Both the position numbers and the translations under genes were made by a program. A DNA stretch of 64,000 bases. It comes from QHXQ01 sp045807745. Lineage in GTDB: Bacteria; Acidobacteriota; Blastocatellia; Pyrinomonadales; Pyrinomonadaceae. Within the stretch, counting starts at the first letter, position 1, and every line of letters begins with the position of its first letter. Under the pieces are notes generated by a model that saw only the letters and a program-made list of their open reading frames with translations, ran no database searches and was not told the DNA's origin. Positions 25,760 through 35,372 of the stretch are shown here, piece after piece. The stretch is from NCBI GenBank assembly GCA_045807745.1, contig JBJMGT010000037.1, positions 186,001-250,000 of the forward strand, in the 5' to 3' direction.

Positions 25760-27481
25760 CTATTTCGCATAGAAGCCACGCTTGGTTCTGACCGCTGCTT
25801 GCCGGCCTTTGATCTGAATGCTGACGTTGCGCCAGCGCCCGTCATAGTTCGTGTCCTTCGGGTTGTAGGCCACGCTGTAGAAGGTGTGTAGCTCTGAAGC
25901 GACGCGTTGATAGACGCCTTCCAAATCCTCCGCCCGCTCTGCTTTGAACAGCGTGCCGCCCGTGTCGTCCGCGATCCGCTGAAGCTGTTTGCGAGCCGTG
26001 ACATAAGATTCGTGCGAATCCTGCCCGCGGCGCTTAACCGTGACCTCGTACTCGGTGTCGAAGTAGATGGGATAGATGGTCACATCGTCCTGCGTCATGC
26101 GCGCCTGCAACTCGTCGAAGGGATGGCGCGCCTCGTAGTTCTCCGAAGAGATAGAGTTATCGACACCGTCGGTCAAGACCACAACGGCCTTGCGGCGCTC
26201 CTGTACCTCTTTGAAGAGATCGAGCGTGGCCCACATCGAGTCGTAAAAGGCCGTGCCCGAATTGAGATTCTTCACGTCGTCGATGCGATCTTTCAAGAGC
26301 TTGCGGTCGGCGGTGAAATCAGAGATGAGCATGAACTTGCGCGTGAAGGCGGCCGCCGCGATGCGCGTATTCGGGGCCAGCGAGTCGATGAACTTCTTGG
26401 CGGCCTTCTTCATGATCTTCGTGCGATCTTTGGTGCTGCCGCTCAGATCGAGGAGCAGCACGACGTTCACGGGCGCGGTGATCGGCTCGAAGTGCACAAC
26501 TTCCTGCGCGACGTTGTCCTCGAACACCTGAAAGTCATCCTTCGTCAGATCGGGGATGAGCTTGCCCGCCGCGTCCGTGACCTTGGCGTTGAGGTTCACC
26601 GTGCGGACGTTGACCTTGACCACCTCTTCGCCCGGTCTTAGCTCGCCATTGCCGACAGCGCCTAATGGGGAACTGGCCGACTCGGCAGCGCCGTGACCAA
26701 CGACGTCCGCCGGCCCCGACTGCGCATCGTCTGTGCTGCCATTGGACGTCGTAGCTTGGGCCAACTTGATGATGCTCGGCGCGCCGGTTGTTGATTCGTC
26801 GATGGCGCGCCCGCCGGCCAGCGCAAGTCGCGCCGGGTCGTCCGGCACAAGCTCAATTGTTCCGCTTGTGCTCCGCAGAATAACGGGCGCGCCTCCTTGC
26901 CCGATGCGGCCGTCAAGCGCGTGCGTGTTGACCGGCCCGAAGACCATGAGCGGGAGCTTTGAGGTGATCGCGCCTTCGATGGAGCGCAGCGACAAGTCTG
27001 TGCTCGCGGCCGGCGGCAGGTGCAGTGCGATAGCGCCCGTGGCCGTCTCGACGGACAGCGCGCTGGTCAGACCCTTGATGACGACATCCTCCGCGCCGCC
27101 GCGCACGGTTAAGTTGACGTGGCGTGGGACGTAAACTGAAAGCTCGATCTGGCTGCTGGGTTGCGCGCGGCGCACGGCAATCTTCAGGGCGGTGGGCGCA
27201 ACTCTTTCGAAGTTGATAGCGGCGTCGAGCGAACCGCTGCCACTCGCGACCCCCTCACGCGTTGCCATGACGCGCACGCGGTTGCTGTTCCACGTCTGCA
27301 CCTGCGTGCGCCCGCTTGTGTTTTCGATGACGACTGAAGTAAAGCCCTCGCTCAAGATACGATCAAAGGGCGGGCTGTCGAGACTACCCGCTTGGGTCGA
27401 GGAAACCAATGGCGTCAAAGCGGACAGAATGATCGCCAGCGCGTTGAGCACCGTGCATGTTAAGCGCAGACTGTTTTTCAT
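25760..27481 (-). CDS. Secreted VWFA-related (Acidobacteria-type) protein
   Basis: This 573-residue protein has a signal peptide (LNALAIILSALTPLVSSTQA). A beta-rich, adhesin-like N-terminal half follows (~30-260), then the linker motif VKVNVRTVNLNAKVTDAAGK and a von Willebrand A domain. The MIDAS motif is intact: VVLLLDLSGSTKDRT. The family (VWFA-related, TIGR03436-like) is strongly expanded in Acidobacteria; function is unknown, probably surface metal-dependent binding. The start with GGAAGGTGACG ahead of ATG is preferred; a longer frame to 27544 lacks support. TATAAG with TTGGAT 15 bases away lies upstream (27567-27593) as a weak promoter candidate. Confidence 0.88.
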   Translation of the reverse strand: MKNSLRLTCTVLNALAIILSALTPLVSSTQAGSLDSPPFDRILSEGFTSVVIENTSGRTQVQTWNSNRVRVMATREGVASGSGSLDAAINFERVAPTALKIAVRRAQPSSQIELSVYVPRHVNLTVRGGAEDVVIKGLTSALSVETATGAIALHLPPAASTDLSLRSIEGAITSKLPLMVFGPVNTHALDGRIGQGGAPVILRSTSGTIELVPDDPARLALAGGRAIDESTTGAPSIIKLAQATTSNGSTDDAQSGPADVVGHGAAESASSPLGAVGNGELRPGEEVVKVNVRTVNLNAKVTDAAGKLIPDLTKDDFQVFEDNVAQEVVHFEPITAPVNVVLLLDLSGSTKDRTKIMKKAAKKFIDSLAPNTRIAAAAFTRKFMLISDFTADRKLLKDRIDDVKNLNSGTAFYDSMWATLDLFKEVQERRKAVVVLTDGVDNSISSENYEARHPFDELQARMTQDDVTIYPIYFDTEYEVTVKRRGQDSHESYVTARKQLQRIADDTGGTLFKAERAEDLEGVYQRVASELHTFYSVAYNPKDTNYDGRWRNVSIQIKGRQAAVRTKRGFYAK

Positions 27482-27706
27482 CGTCACCTTCCGAGGTTGG
27501 GAGCGGGGTTTCGGACTATCGAAGACCTTGTGCCCCTGCAACAACGCGGCCCGACAGCTCAGATAGCTTATAAGGCGAACCGGTTTAATCCAAGACCGGC
27601 AAAGGACGCAGCTAGGCCTTCAATTTGATAAAGACGTTGAAATTGGTTTGAGCGTTAACTTCCCCGTCGCGGCGGCGCAGCGAATTGCGCGGTTCTTATC
27701 TTATTG

Positions 27707-28744
27707 TCAGAGTGTGCGCGTCACTTTCGATAGCGAACGTGGCGCGTCCGGGTTCAAGCCCTTCGCGTCGGCGAGCAGCGCGGCGAAGAGTTGCGCAGGA
27801 ATGATGTAAGGGATGGGCGCTAGAAATTCGTTGATGTGCGCGGGCATGCGCAAGTGCCGCGTCGCTGTGCGCGCGGCTTCGTCGTCGCCGGTGATGGCGA
27901 GCGTGTCGGCGCGCAGTTCATTGAGGCGCGCGAGGAGCGTACGGGCACTGTCGAGCGCCTGACCGGGCGCGGCGAAGACGATAACGGGGAAGTGGCGTTC
28001 GACCATCGCAAGCGGCCCGTGCAGGAAGTCGGCGGACGAGAAGCGTTCGGCGACGACGTAGCACGTCTCCATCAGCTTCAACGCAAACTCGTAAGCGTTC
28101 GCGTACAACAGCCCGCGCCCGACGACGACGCAGTTCTCCATGAAGACGTAACGTTCGACGAGTTGTTCGATCTGCGGGCGCAACTCAAGCGCCGCAGCGG
28201 CCATGTCTGGGATCGCGTCGTAATCTATGCGCGCCCACGCGCCATCGGCGAGGGCCGCCGCGAGCATGTGGAAGAGGAGCAGTTGCCCAGTAAAAGTTTT
28301 CGTCGCGGCGACCGAGCGCTCGCGCCCACCGTGCATCAACAGCGTCTCGTCCACCAGACCCACCATCGCAGACTGGGCTTCGTTCGTGATGCCGACGGTG
28401 TATGCGCCGCCCGCGCGCGCGTTCTCCAACACGCGGTTGATGTCCTCGCCTTCACCTGATTGCGAGACACCGACGACCAGCGCGTGCTGCAAGTTGAGCT
28501 TCGCGCCATAGAGCGTATGCACCGACGGCGCGGAGAGCGAGACGGGGATGCCGGTCGCGATCTCGATCAGGTAACGACCGAAAAGGGCCGCGTTATCAGA
28601 ACTGCCGCGCGCCACCAACACGATCAGATCGATCTCGCGCTGGCGCAAATGCCGCCCCAAGCGCACAACCTTCTCGCGTTCCTCGGCAATCGTCTTACCG
28701 AGCGCTGCCGGCTGCTCTGCGATCTCCTGTAGCATTAAAGACAA
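27707..28744 (-). CDS. SIS-domain sugar isomerase/deaminase (GlmS/AgaS-like)
   Basis: This 345-residue protein comprises two SIS domains like the isomerase half of glucosamine-6-phosphate synthase, without the glutaminase domain. Visible landmarks are IAEQPAALGKTIAEE at the N-terminus, VARGSSDNAALFGRYLIE, GVSQSGEGED, AATKTFTGQLLL and the FLHGPLAMVE loop. It probably isomerises or deaminates a phosphorylated amino sugar. A GGAGG site nine bases upstream supports a TTG start; an ATG three codons later is an alternative. It begins 21 bases after the amidohydrolase gene, so the pair forms an operon. Confidence 0.82.
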   Translation of the reverse strand: MSLMLQEIAEQPAALGKTIAEEREKVVRLGRHLRQREIDLIVLVARGSSDNAALFGRYLIEIATGIPVSLSAPSVHTLYGAKLNLQHALVVGVSQSGEGEDINRVLENARAGGAYTVGITNEAQSAMVGLVDETLLMHGGRERSVAATKTFTGQLLLFHMLAAALADGAWARIDYDAIPDMAAAALELRPQIEQLVERYVFMENCVVVGRGLLYANAYEFALKLMETCYVVAERFSSADFLHGPLAMVERHFPVIVFAAPGQALDSARTLLARLNELRADTLAITGDDEAARTATRHLRMPAHINEFLAPIPYIIPAQLFAALLADAKGLNPDAPRSLSKVTRTL

Positions 28745-28765
28745 GGCTGCAATCCTCCCGCCGGT

Positions 28766-30478
28766 TCACCGCTTACGATAACCGGGGCCGCGCAAAACTT
28801 GCCCGGCGTTGGCCGCGGTGCGTTGACCTTTGTCCACTTCCAACTGCCCGTTGACGACGACGTATTCGATCCCCTCTGGATATTGATTCGGCTCCTCAAA
28901 GGTCGCGCGGTCGCGCACGCTGTTGGGATCAAAGATGGTCAGATCAGCAAACATGCCTGCGCGCACGAGACCCCGATCATTGAGGCCCACACGCGCCGCA
29001 GACGAGCCGGTCATCTTATGAATCGCCTGCTCAAGTGTGAGCAAGTGCTCGTCGCGGACGAAGCGCGAAAGGATGCGCGGGTATGTGCCCCAGCCGCGCG
29101 GGTGCGACTTCGAGCCGGCCAATGGGCCGTCAGTGGCACGCGCGCCGCTGTCCGTGCAGATGTGTATGAAGGGCGCTTGCAGGGCCGCGCGCAAGTCGTC
29201 TTCAGACATCATGAAGTAGATCGCGCCGGTCTGCGCCTGATCGGCGATGATGAAATCGAAGAGCGCATCGAGCGGGTCTTTGCCCTGCGCAGTTGCGATC
29301 TCCGAGAGGCGCTTACCCTGCCACTGCTCAAGCTCGCGGTTGACGACCGCGCCGATGAGTACGCCCTGTGCGCCGCCGCTGCCGAGATAGATGTTCTCCC
29401 AATCTTTTGCGTCGGTCGTGATCTCGCGTTTGAGGCGTGCGCGTGTGTCCGCGTCGCGCAGCCGCGCGAGGGTCTTCTCCGTGCCGCCTTCGAGCGCCCA
29501 CGGCGGCAGGCACGCGCTCAAAGCCGTGCTGCCGGCGATGTATGGATACACGTCCGCCGTGATGTCGAGACCTTGCGCGCGCGCTTGCTCGATGCGGCGC
29601 AGGACTTCGGGCATACGTCCCCAGTTCTTTTTGTAAGCCGTTTTGAGATGCCAGATTTCGACAGGGATGCGGGCGCGCCGCGCGATCTCGAAGACTTCGG
29701 CGAGCGAAGAGTCGAGCGCGTTGGCTTCGCTCCGTTGATGCGTCGCATAGATACCGCCGTAACGGTGCGCCACCTTCGCCAACTCGACGATCTCATCGGT
29801 CTTGGCGAAACGCGCGGGCACGTATTGCAGCGAAGTGGAGAGACCGAGCGCGCCCTGCTGCATCGCTTCGGCGACGAGTTGACGCATCCGATCTAACTCG
29901 GCCGGCGTGGGCGCGCGATTGTCGAAGCCGATTACATAAGCACGCACCTGCGTCGCGCCGACGAACGTGCCGAGGTTGATGCCCATGCCCTGCCGTTCGA
30001 CGCGCCGGAAGTAGTCTGTGAAGGTGCGCCAGTCCACCGTCAGGTTAAAGCGGCGATAGAATGGCTCGTCCTCTTTCATCAACCGCTCGTTCATTGGCGC
30101 AATCGAACCGCCTTCGCCCGTGATCTCGGTCGTCACGCCCATCATTACCTTGCTCATCGCGCGCGGGTCGATCAACACGTTCTGCTCCGACTGTCCCAGC
30201 ATGTCGATGAAGCCCGGCGCAACGACCAACCCTTGTGCGTCGATCACGCGTTTTGCTTTCGCGCTGCGCGGCAGACGCCCGACCGCCACAATGCGTGCGC
30301 CGCGCACCGCCACGTCCGCACGTGTACCGGGCGCGCCCGTGCCGTCAATCACAGTGCCGTTCTTGATGATGAGATCAAAGATGGCGGTGGGCGCGGCCGC
30401 GCGTTCAACTCTTGGCCACGCGCTGACCAAGACGAGCATTGCGAGCATGAAACTCGCGCTGAGCCGGGACGATTTCAT
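28766..30478 (-). CDS. N-acyl-D-amino-acid deacylase-like amidohydrolase, exported
   Basis: This 570-residue protein has a signal peptide (MLAMLVLVSAWPRVERAAA) and the D-aminoacylase architecture: FDLIIKNGTVIDGTGAPGTR, ...DAQGLVVAPGFID, GVTTEITGEGG, ATHQRSEAN, PVEIWHLKTAYKKNW, and the C-terminal ADLTIFDPNSVRDRATFEEP. Two metal-site hallmarks differ from classical enzymes: the HxH after PGFID is replaced by MLGQ, and the GNCG cysteine is replaced by GEGG. The zinc site is therefore unusual (see findings). The start is at the ATG with GGAGG seven bases ahead. It is the first gene of an operon with the SIS isomerase. Confidence 0.85.
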   Translation of the reverse strand: MKSSRLSASFMLAMLVLVSAWPRVERAAAPTAIFDLIIKNGTVIDGTGAPGTRADVAVRGARIVAVGRLPRSAKAKRVIDAQGLVVAPGFIDMLGQSEQNVLIDPRAMSKVMMGVTTEITGEGGSIAPMNERLMKEDEPFYRRFNLTVDWRTFTDYFRRVERQGMGINLGTFVGATQVRAYVIGFDNRAPTPAELDRMRQLVAEAMQQGALGLSTSLQYVPARFAKTDEIVELAKVAHRYGGIYATHQRSEANALDSSLAEVFEIARRARIPVEIWHLKTAYKKNWGRMPEVLRRIEQARAQGLDITADVYPYIAGSTALSACLPPWALEGGTEKTLARLRDADTRARLKREITTDAKDWENIYLGSGGAQGVLIGAVVNRELEQWQGKRLSEIATAQGKDPLDALFDFIIADQAQTGAIYFMMSEDDLRAALQAPFIHICTDSGARATDGPLAGSKSHPRGWGTYPRILSRFVRDEHLLTLEQAIHKMTGSSAARVGLNDRGLVRAGMFADLTIFDPNSVRDRATFEEPNQYPEGIEYVVVNGQLEVDKGQRTAANAGQVLRGPGYRKR

Positions 30479-30558
30479 CGTAGCCTCCGAAACGATTGCA
30501 GAGCTTGGACGGCGCACGCATCCTAATGCTTACGGCCCATTGCTGTCCACAAATAGGA

Positions 30559-30586
30559 TTGCAGAAACAAGATGACAAACTATAAT
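30559..30586 (+). promoter_or_regulatory. Sigma-70-type promoter for murE
   Basis: TTGCAG (30559-30564) and a perfect TATAAT (30581-30586) are separated by 16 bases. They lie 38 bases ahead of the murE start codon in a divergent region. Confidence 0.6.
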
Positions 30587-30624
30587 CGGACTGACCAGCG
30601 TATCTGCTCGTTGGCTGCACACAC

Positions 30625-32130
30625 ATGATCGAAGAACAACAAGAACAACGCGCCGTGCCGCTCGGCGTTATCGCCCATGCGGTGGCCGGGCACTTGATGG
30701 GCGATGAGACATTGCTCGTCGCTGATGTCACGCACGACTCACGGCAGGTGCAACAAGGGAGTTTGTTCGCCGCCATTCAGGGGGCGAACCTTGACGCGCA
30801 TCGCTTCATCACGCAGGCGCTCGCACAGGGCGCGGTCGGCGTCATCTCGGAGCGCGCGCGGCCGGCGGATTTTGCGGGCGCGTGGTTGCAGATCACTGAT
30901 GCGCGGGCGGCGCTGGCGCGGGCGGCGGCGGAGGTGCAAGGGTATCCGGCGCGGGAGCTTACGCTCGTCGGCATCACCGGCACGAACGGGAAGACGACCA
31001 CCGCACATCTGGTCGCGGCGATGGCCGAGGCAGCCGGTCATAAAGTGGCGCTCTTAGGCACGGTCGGTTATCGCATCGGGGGCGAGATGTTCGCGGCCAA
31101 ACACACGACGCCCGAAGCGAGCGACGTGCAACGTTTCCTGCGGCGCGCGGTCGACGCGGGTTGTCAGTTTGGCGTGATGGAGTGCTCGTCGCAGGCGCTC
31201 GACCTGCATCGCTGCGACGCGCTTGAGTTTGCCGCCGCAATCTTTACCAACCTCACGCGCGATCATCTCGATTATCACCAGACGATGACCGCATACTTCG
31301 ACGCCAAGCGTCGTCTCTTCGACGGGCGCACAGGCACGAAGCCCGGTGCGGCCATCGTTAATGTGGACGACGAGTACGGCTGTGAGTTGGCTCGCGAAGT
31401 TGCACGGGGCGGCGTGCGCTTGCTCCGTTACGCGCTCAACACTGAAGCGGAAGTGACGGCACGTGATCTGGACGTGCGGCTCGGCGGCATGAGTTTCAAC
31501 CTGCGGACGTCGGGCAGCGCTTGCCTACTGAAGTCACCGCTGGTCGGCACGTTTCACGTCTATAACATTCTCGCGGCGGTCGCCTGCGGGTTGGCGCTTG
31601 GGTTTGAGTTGGCGATGATGGCGCGCGCGGTTGAGACTTGCGCGGGTGCGCCCGGTAGGTTCGAGCGCGTCGCACACGACGGCGACTTTGCGGTCGTGGT
31701 GGACTACGCGCACACGGACGATGCGCTTAGGAACGTTCTACGCACGGCGCGCGAAGTGGCACGCGGCGGGCGTGTCATTACCGTCTTTGGCTGCGGCGGC
31801 GACCGTGACCGCACCAAGCGCGCGCCGATGGGCGAGGCGGCGGCGAGCTTAAGCGACGTGATCATCCTCACTTCAGATAATCCGCGCACGGAAGACCCGG
31901 AACAGATTCTCGCCGACGCTGAAGTGGGTCTCCGCGCTGTCGGCAAACCTTATCTGAAGTTCGTTGACCGGCGCGCCGCCATCCACCGCGCGATTGCGGA
32001 AGCGCGGAGTGGTGACGTAGTGCTTATCGCGGGCAAGGGGCATGAGGACTATCAGATCATCGGCACGGAGACGATCCACTTCGACGACAAAGAGGTGGCC
32101 CGCGAGGCTTTGGCTGCGCGCCAGAGTTGA
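30625..32130 (+). CDS. murE: UDP-MurNAc-L-Ala-D-Glu:meso-diaminopimelate ligase
   Basis: This 501-residue Mur ligase has the P-loop GITGTNGKTTTAHLVAAMAE (~115-134), the catalytic ECSSQALDLHRCD segment, and FGCGGDRDRTKR. The DNPR motif in TSDNPRTEDPEQIL (~418) is characteristic of DAP-specific MurE. The C-terminal domain ends AGKGHEDYQIIG. It adds diaminopimelate to the peptidoglycan stem peptide in the cytoplasm, indicating DAP-type wall. No other division/cell wall (dcw) genes flank it, so murE is separated from that cluster here or is a second copy. Confidence 0.95.
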   Translation: MIEEQQEQRAVPLGVIAHAVAGHLMGDETLLVADVTHDSRQVQQGSLFAAIQGANLDAHRFITQALAQGAVGVISERARPADFAGAWLQITDARAALARAAAEVQGYPARELTLVGITGTNGKTTTAHLVAAMAEAAGHKVALLGTVGYRIGGEMFAAKHTTPEASDVQRFLRRAVDAGCQFGVMECSSQALDLHRCDALEFAAAIFTNLTRDHLDYHQTMTAYFDAKRRLFDGRTGTKPGAAIVNVDDEYGCELAREVARGGVRLLRYALNTEAEVTARDLDVRLGGMSFNLRTSGSACLLKSPLVGTFHVYNILAAVACGLALGFELAMMARAVETCAGAPGRFERVAHDGDFAVVVDYAHTDDALRNVLRTAREVARGGRVITVFGCGGDRDRTKRAPMGEAAASLSDVIILTSDNPRTEDPEQILADAEVGLRAVGKPYLKFVDRRAAIHRAIAEARSGDVVLIAGKGHEDYQIIGTETIHFDDKEVAREALAARQS

Positions 32131-32268
32131 GCCAGTGCACGCAAAATAAAGATCAATAGCGACAGTTGAGCTTGAGCTGTCTGCGCACTGTTGGTCATAG
32201 CCGCATGCTTAATTGCTCTTAGTGTTAATATAGCGAGCAAGCTTTCCTGCCTGCTCGAAGGACTGATT

Positions 32269-33912
32269 ATGAAGCTGAAAGTTTTTCTCCACTTGGGCGC
32301 GCTCGCCGTTGCTGCGTTGCTGTTCAGCCAGTTGACCGCGTTGCGGCCGTTGGCGCAGACGCGCGGGATCAAGGATGAGATCACGAACAAACCGGCCACC
32401 GCTACCAACCCGGCCGGCCCGCGCCGCTATTACGCGCTCGTCATCGGCAACAATGCTTATCAAGCGCTGCCGAAACTCAAAACCGCAGAGGGCGACGCGC
32501 AGGCGGTGGCCGACATCCTGCGCGACCAGTATGGCTTTCAACCGACGTTGTTGCTCAACGCCACGCGGCAACAGATCATCGCCGCGCTCAACGGCTATCG
32601 CCGCGAGTTGGATGAAAACGCGAACCTGTTGATCTATTACGCGGGGCACGGTTACAACGACACGGAAGTGGACAAGGCTTACTGGCTGCCGGTCGACGCG
32701 CGTCTCGACGATAACGCCAATTGGATCAGCGCCGACGACATCACGACCGACACAAAGGGCATACACGCGCACCACATGTTGATCATCTCCGACAGTTGTT
32801 ACTCCGGCACGATTGTCCGCGACGCCGACCCGACGATTGCGACGCCGGCCGAGCACGAGCGTTACTTACAGAAGATGGACGAGGGCAAGTCGCGCACGCT
32901 AATGGCATCGGGCGGGGATGAGCCGGTGGCGGATGCGGGTGGCAACGGGCACTCGATCTTTGCTGCCGCCCTACTGCGCGGCATGGGGCAGATGGATAAG
33001 CCACAGTTCACAGCCGGCGAAGTGTTCCGCGATTACGTCGTCGAGAGCGTCGCGGGCAGTGCCGAGCAGACGCCGGAGTACAGCCCTCTGCGCAACTCCG
33101 GGCACGAGGCCGGCGACTTCGTCTTCACCCGCACGGGCGACGCCAAGCCTGCCGTGCAAGCACAGACGCAGGCGGGCGCTCCGATGCCTAATACGGCCAC
33201 GCCGAGACCGGCCCCGCAGCTTGCGCAGCCGCCGGTCGCACAGCCGTCAAAGACATCCACCACGACTCAAGCTCCAACTAAGCCGAGCGGACGCGGTCTC
33301 GCATTGGGCACACCGCAAACGGTGGCGGAAAGTCTGCCGGCCGGTCTGACCGCGGAGCAGTATGAAGAGACCGCAGTCAGGGCCGCGGACGCGCACCAAT
33401 GGGCGCTCTCCGAAGCGGCACTGCGCGCGGCCTTGCGCTTGCCGGCGAGCAAGCCTGTGGATCATGCCAATCTTGGTCTAGTGCTGGCGAATCAGCAGAA
33501 GTACACGGAGGCCGAGACGGAGGCGCGCACGGGCGTGCGGCTGCGCCCTAATCTGGCCTTCACGCACGCGCGGCTGGCTTATGTGCTGATCAAGGAACAG
33601 AAGTTAACTGAGGCTGAGGCCGAGCGGCGTGAGGCCCTGCGGATTGAACCGAACGCGAAAGCCCACTCGCTCTTAGCAGCCAGTCTGCTTAAGCAAAGTA
33701 AGTGGAGTGAGGCTGAGACCGAGGCGCGCGCAGCCGTCGGCATGGCAGCTCAAAATGCGCTCTATCACAATCAGTTGGGCATAGCGTTGCGCGAGCAAAA
33801 GAGACTGACGGAAGCGATAGCGGAGTTCCGCGAAGCCGTGCGCCTCGCGCCGGCCAACACGGAGTACCTGATCAATCTCAACCGCGCGCTCGCCGCACAG
33901 AAACGACAGTAG
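32269..33912 (+). CDS. Exported caspase-like (metacaspase) protein with TPR repeats
   Basis: This 547-residue protein has a signal peptide (FLHLGALAVAALLFSQL). A C14 caspase domain follows (RYYALVIGNNAYQALPKLKTA) with the catalytic His in LLIYYAGHGYND (~126) and Cys in MLIISDSCYSG (~176). After a Pro/Thr/Gln-rich linker come at least four TPR-like repeats (~365-545; for example KYTEAETEARTGVRLRPN and KLTEAEAERREALRIEPN). The dyad is intact, so peptidase activity is plausible, probably Arg/Lys-specific as in metacaspases. The ATG preceded by GAAGGA is preferred to a longer frame from 32191. Confidence 0.88.
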   Translation: MKLKVFLHLGALAVAALLFSQLTALRPLAQTRGIKDEITNKPATATNPAGPRRYYALVIGNNAYQALPKLKTAEGDAQAVADILRDQYGFQPTLLLNATRQQIIAALNGYRRELDENANLLIYYAGHGYNDTEVDKAYWLPVDARLDDNANWISADDITTDTKGIHAHHMLIISDSCYSGTIVRDADPTIATPAEHERYLQKMDEGKSRTLMASGGDEPVADAGGNGHSIFAAALLRGMGQMDKPQFTAGEVFRDYVVESVAGSAEQTPEYSPLRNSGHEAGDFVFTRTGDAKPAVQAQTQAGAPMPNTATPRPAPQLAQPPVAQPSKTSTTTQAPTKPSGRGLALGTPQTVAESLPAGLTAEQYEETAVRAADAHQWALSEAALRAALRLPASKPVDHANLGLVLANQQKYTEAETEARTGVRLRPNLAFTHARLAYVLIKEQKLTEAEAERREALRIEPNAKAHSLLAASLLKQSKWSEAETEARAAVGMAAQNALYHNQLGIALREQKRLTEAIAEFREAVRLAPANTEYLINLNRALAAQKRQ

Positions 33913-33918
33913 CTTAGG

Positions 33919-35355
33919 TCAGCGCTCCTCCGCCTCATCATCACGCGCCACGACCATCTGATTGTTCCGCGCCCAGTACCAATAGACAGGCAGACCCAGC
34001 GCAATCAGACCCAGCCCAATGAACGACTGCTTGGGCGCGGTCTGCACTGTGTTGATGATGAGCCACGCGGTTACAAATAGAAAGATCACGGGGATGACGG
34101 GGTAACCCCACGTGCGATAGGGACGCTCGGCGTTTGGCTGTCGGCGGCGGAAGACGAAAACTGAGGCAATCGCTAGTCCGTAAAAAATCCAGAGCGCGAA
34201 GATGGCATAGTCCGTCAGTTGATCGTAAGTGCCGGAGAGCGCAAGCACGCCCGACCACAAGCCTTGCACGACGAGCGCGCGCACGGGCACGTGTGTGCGC
34301 GGATTGATCTTGGACAGGCTCTTGAAGAACAGGCGGTCGCGCGCCATCGCGTAGGGGAAGCGCCCGCCCGCCAGCACGGATGTGTGCAGCGCGCCGAAGG
34401 AAGAGATCATCAAGGCGACTGCGATCAACATCACGGCGCTTGCGCCTAAGAAACGCCCCGCGACTTCCGTCGCCACCGATGAAGCTGGCGAGACGTTCGC
34501 GATCTCGGTCGGCGTCAGCACGTAGTAGTAAGCGAGGTTGACGAAGACATAGAGCGCGCCGACAACGATCATGCCGAGGAAGAAGGCGCGCGGGAGATTC
34601 CGTTGCGGGTCGCGCACCTCGCCTGCGAGCGGCGCGACGTTGTTCCAACCATCATAAGCCCACAGCGCGCCAAGCATTGCCGCGCCAAACCCGGCGAAGC
34701 CACCCCGCGCCGCCGCGCTCACGCCCGCGCACGAACCACCCGTGTCCGCCAGCCAGAAGTGCATCCAGTCGCCGCGCGCGAACAGGATCGCGCCGACGCC
34801 GACCGCAAGCACCAGAGCGATCTTGATGAACGTCAACACCGACGCGACGTTGCCGCTCAAGGCGACCGCGCCGCAGTTGATCAGCGTCGTGATGGCTATG
34901 GTCGCCAGTGCGACTACTTGCAAGTGCCCGAAGGGCACATCAAAACCGAACGGGTGCAGCGTGAAGTATGTGCCGCCGAGCGCGCCGCCCGTCAGGATGT
35001 TGAGGAAGATGGCGAAGCCGATGGCGAGCGCGGCCTGCGAGCCTGTGCGCGCGATGAAGAACTGCGTCCAGCCGAACAGGAAACCCCAGCGCGGGCCGTA
35101 AGCCTCGCGTATGAAGACGTACTCGCCGCCCGCGCGCGGCATCATCGCGCACAACTCCGCGTAGGTCAGCGCGCCGGCTAAGCTGAGTAAGCCCGCCACG
35201 ATCCAGACCGCGATGACGCGCCCCGGCGTGCCCACGTTGCACGTCATCACGCGCGTCTTCAAAAAGACGCCCGTGCCGATCATGTTGGCGATGTTGACCG
35301 AAGTCGCGGCCGTCAAACCGAGTCCGCGCACCAGCGTTGGTTGATTCGCTGCCAT
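33919..35355 (-). CDS. APC-family amino-acid permease
   Basis: This 478-residue integral membrane protein has about 12 hydrophobic segments and the APC TM1 motif NIANMIGTGVFLKTR. It also has AELCAMMPRAGGEYVFIREAYG in TM2-3 and AYDGWNNVAPLAGEVRDPQRN in TM6-7, as in LAT/SLC7-like bacterial transporters. It would import or exchange amino acids. It begins 17 bases downstream of the group IV decarboxylase gene on the same strand, so it may supply substrate to, or export product from, that enzyme (inference). Confidence 0.9.
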   Translation of the reverse strand: MAANQPTLVRGLGLTAATSVNIANMIGTGVFLKTRVMTCNVGTPGRVIAVWIVAGLLSLAGALTYAELCAMMPRAGGEYVFIREAYGPRWGFLFGWTQFFIARTGSQAALAIGFAIFLNILTGGALGGTYFTLHPFGFDVPFGHLQVVALATIAITTLINCGAVALSGNVASVLTFIKIALVLAVGVGAILFARGDWMHFWLADTGGSCAGVSAAARGGFAGFGAAMLGALWAYDGWNNVAPLAGEVRDPQRNLPRAFFLGMIVVGALYVFVNLAYYYVLTPTEIANVSPASSVATEVAGRFLGASAVMLIAVALMISSFGALHTSVLAGGRFPYAMARDRLFFKSLSKINPRTHVPVRALVVQGLWSGVLALSGTYDQLTDYAIFALWIFYGLAIASVFVFRRRQPNAERPYRTWGYPVIPVIFLFVTAWLIINTVQTAPKQSFIGLGLIALGLPVYWYWARNNQMVVARDDEAEER

Positions 35356-35372
35356 AGTTGCTTATCCCGTCA

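Noticed and set aside
28799..29896. A 365-codon plus-strand open frame opposite the amidohydrolase
   Set aside because: It is an antisense shadow; the minus-strand gene has family motifs end to end.
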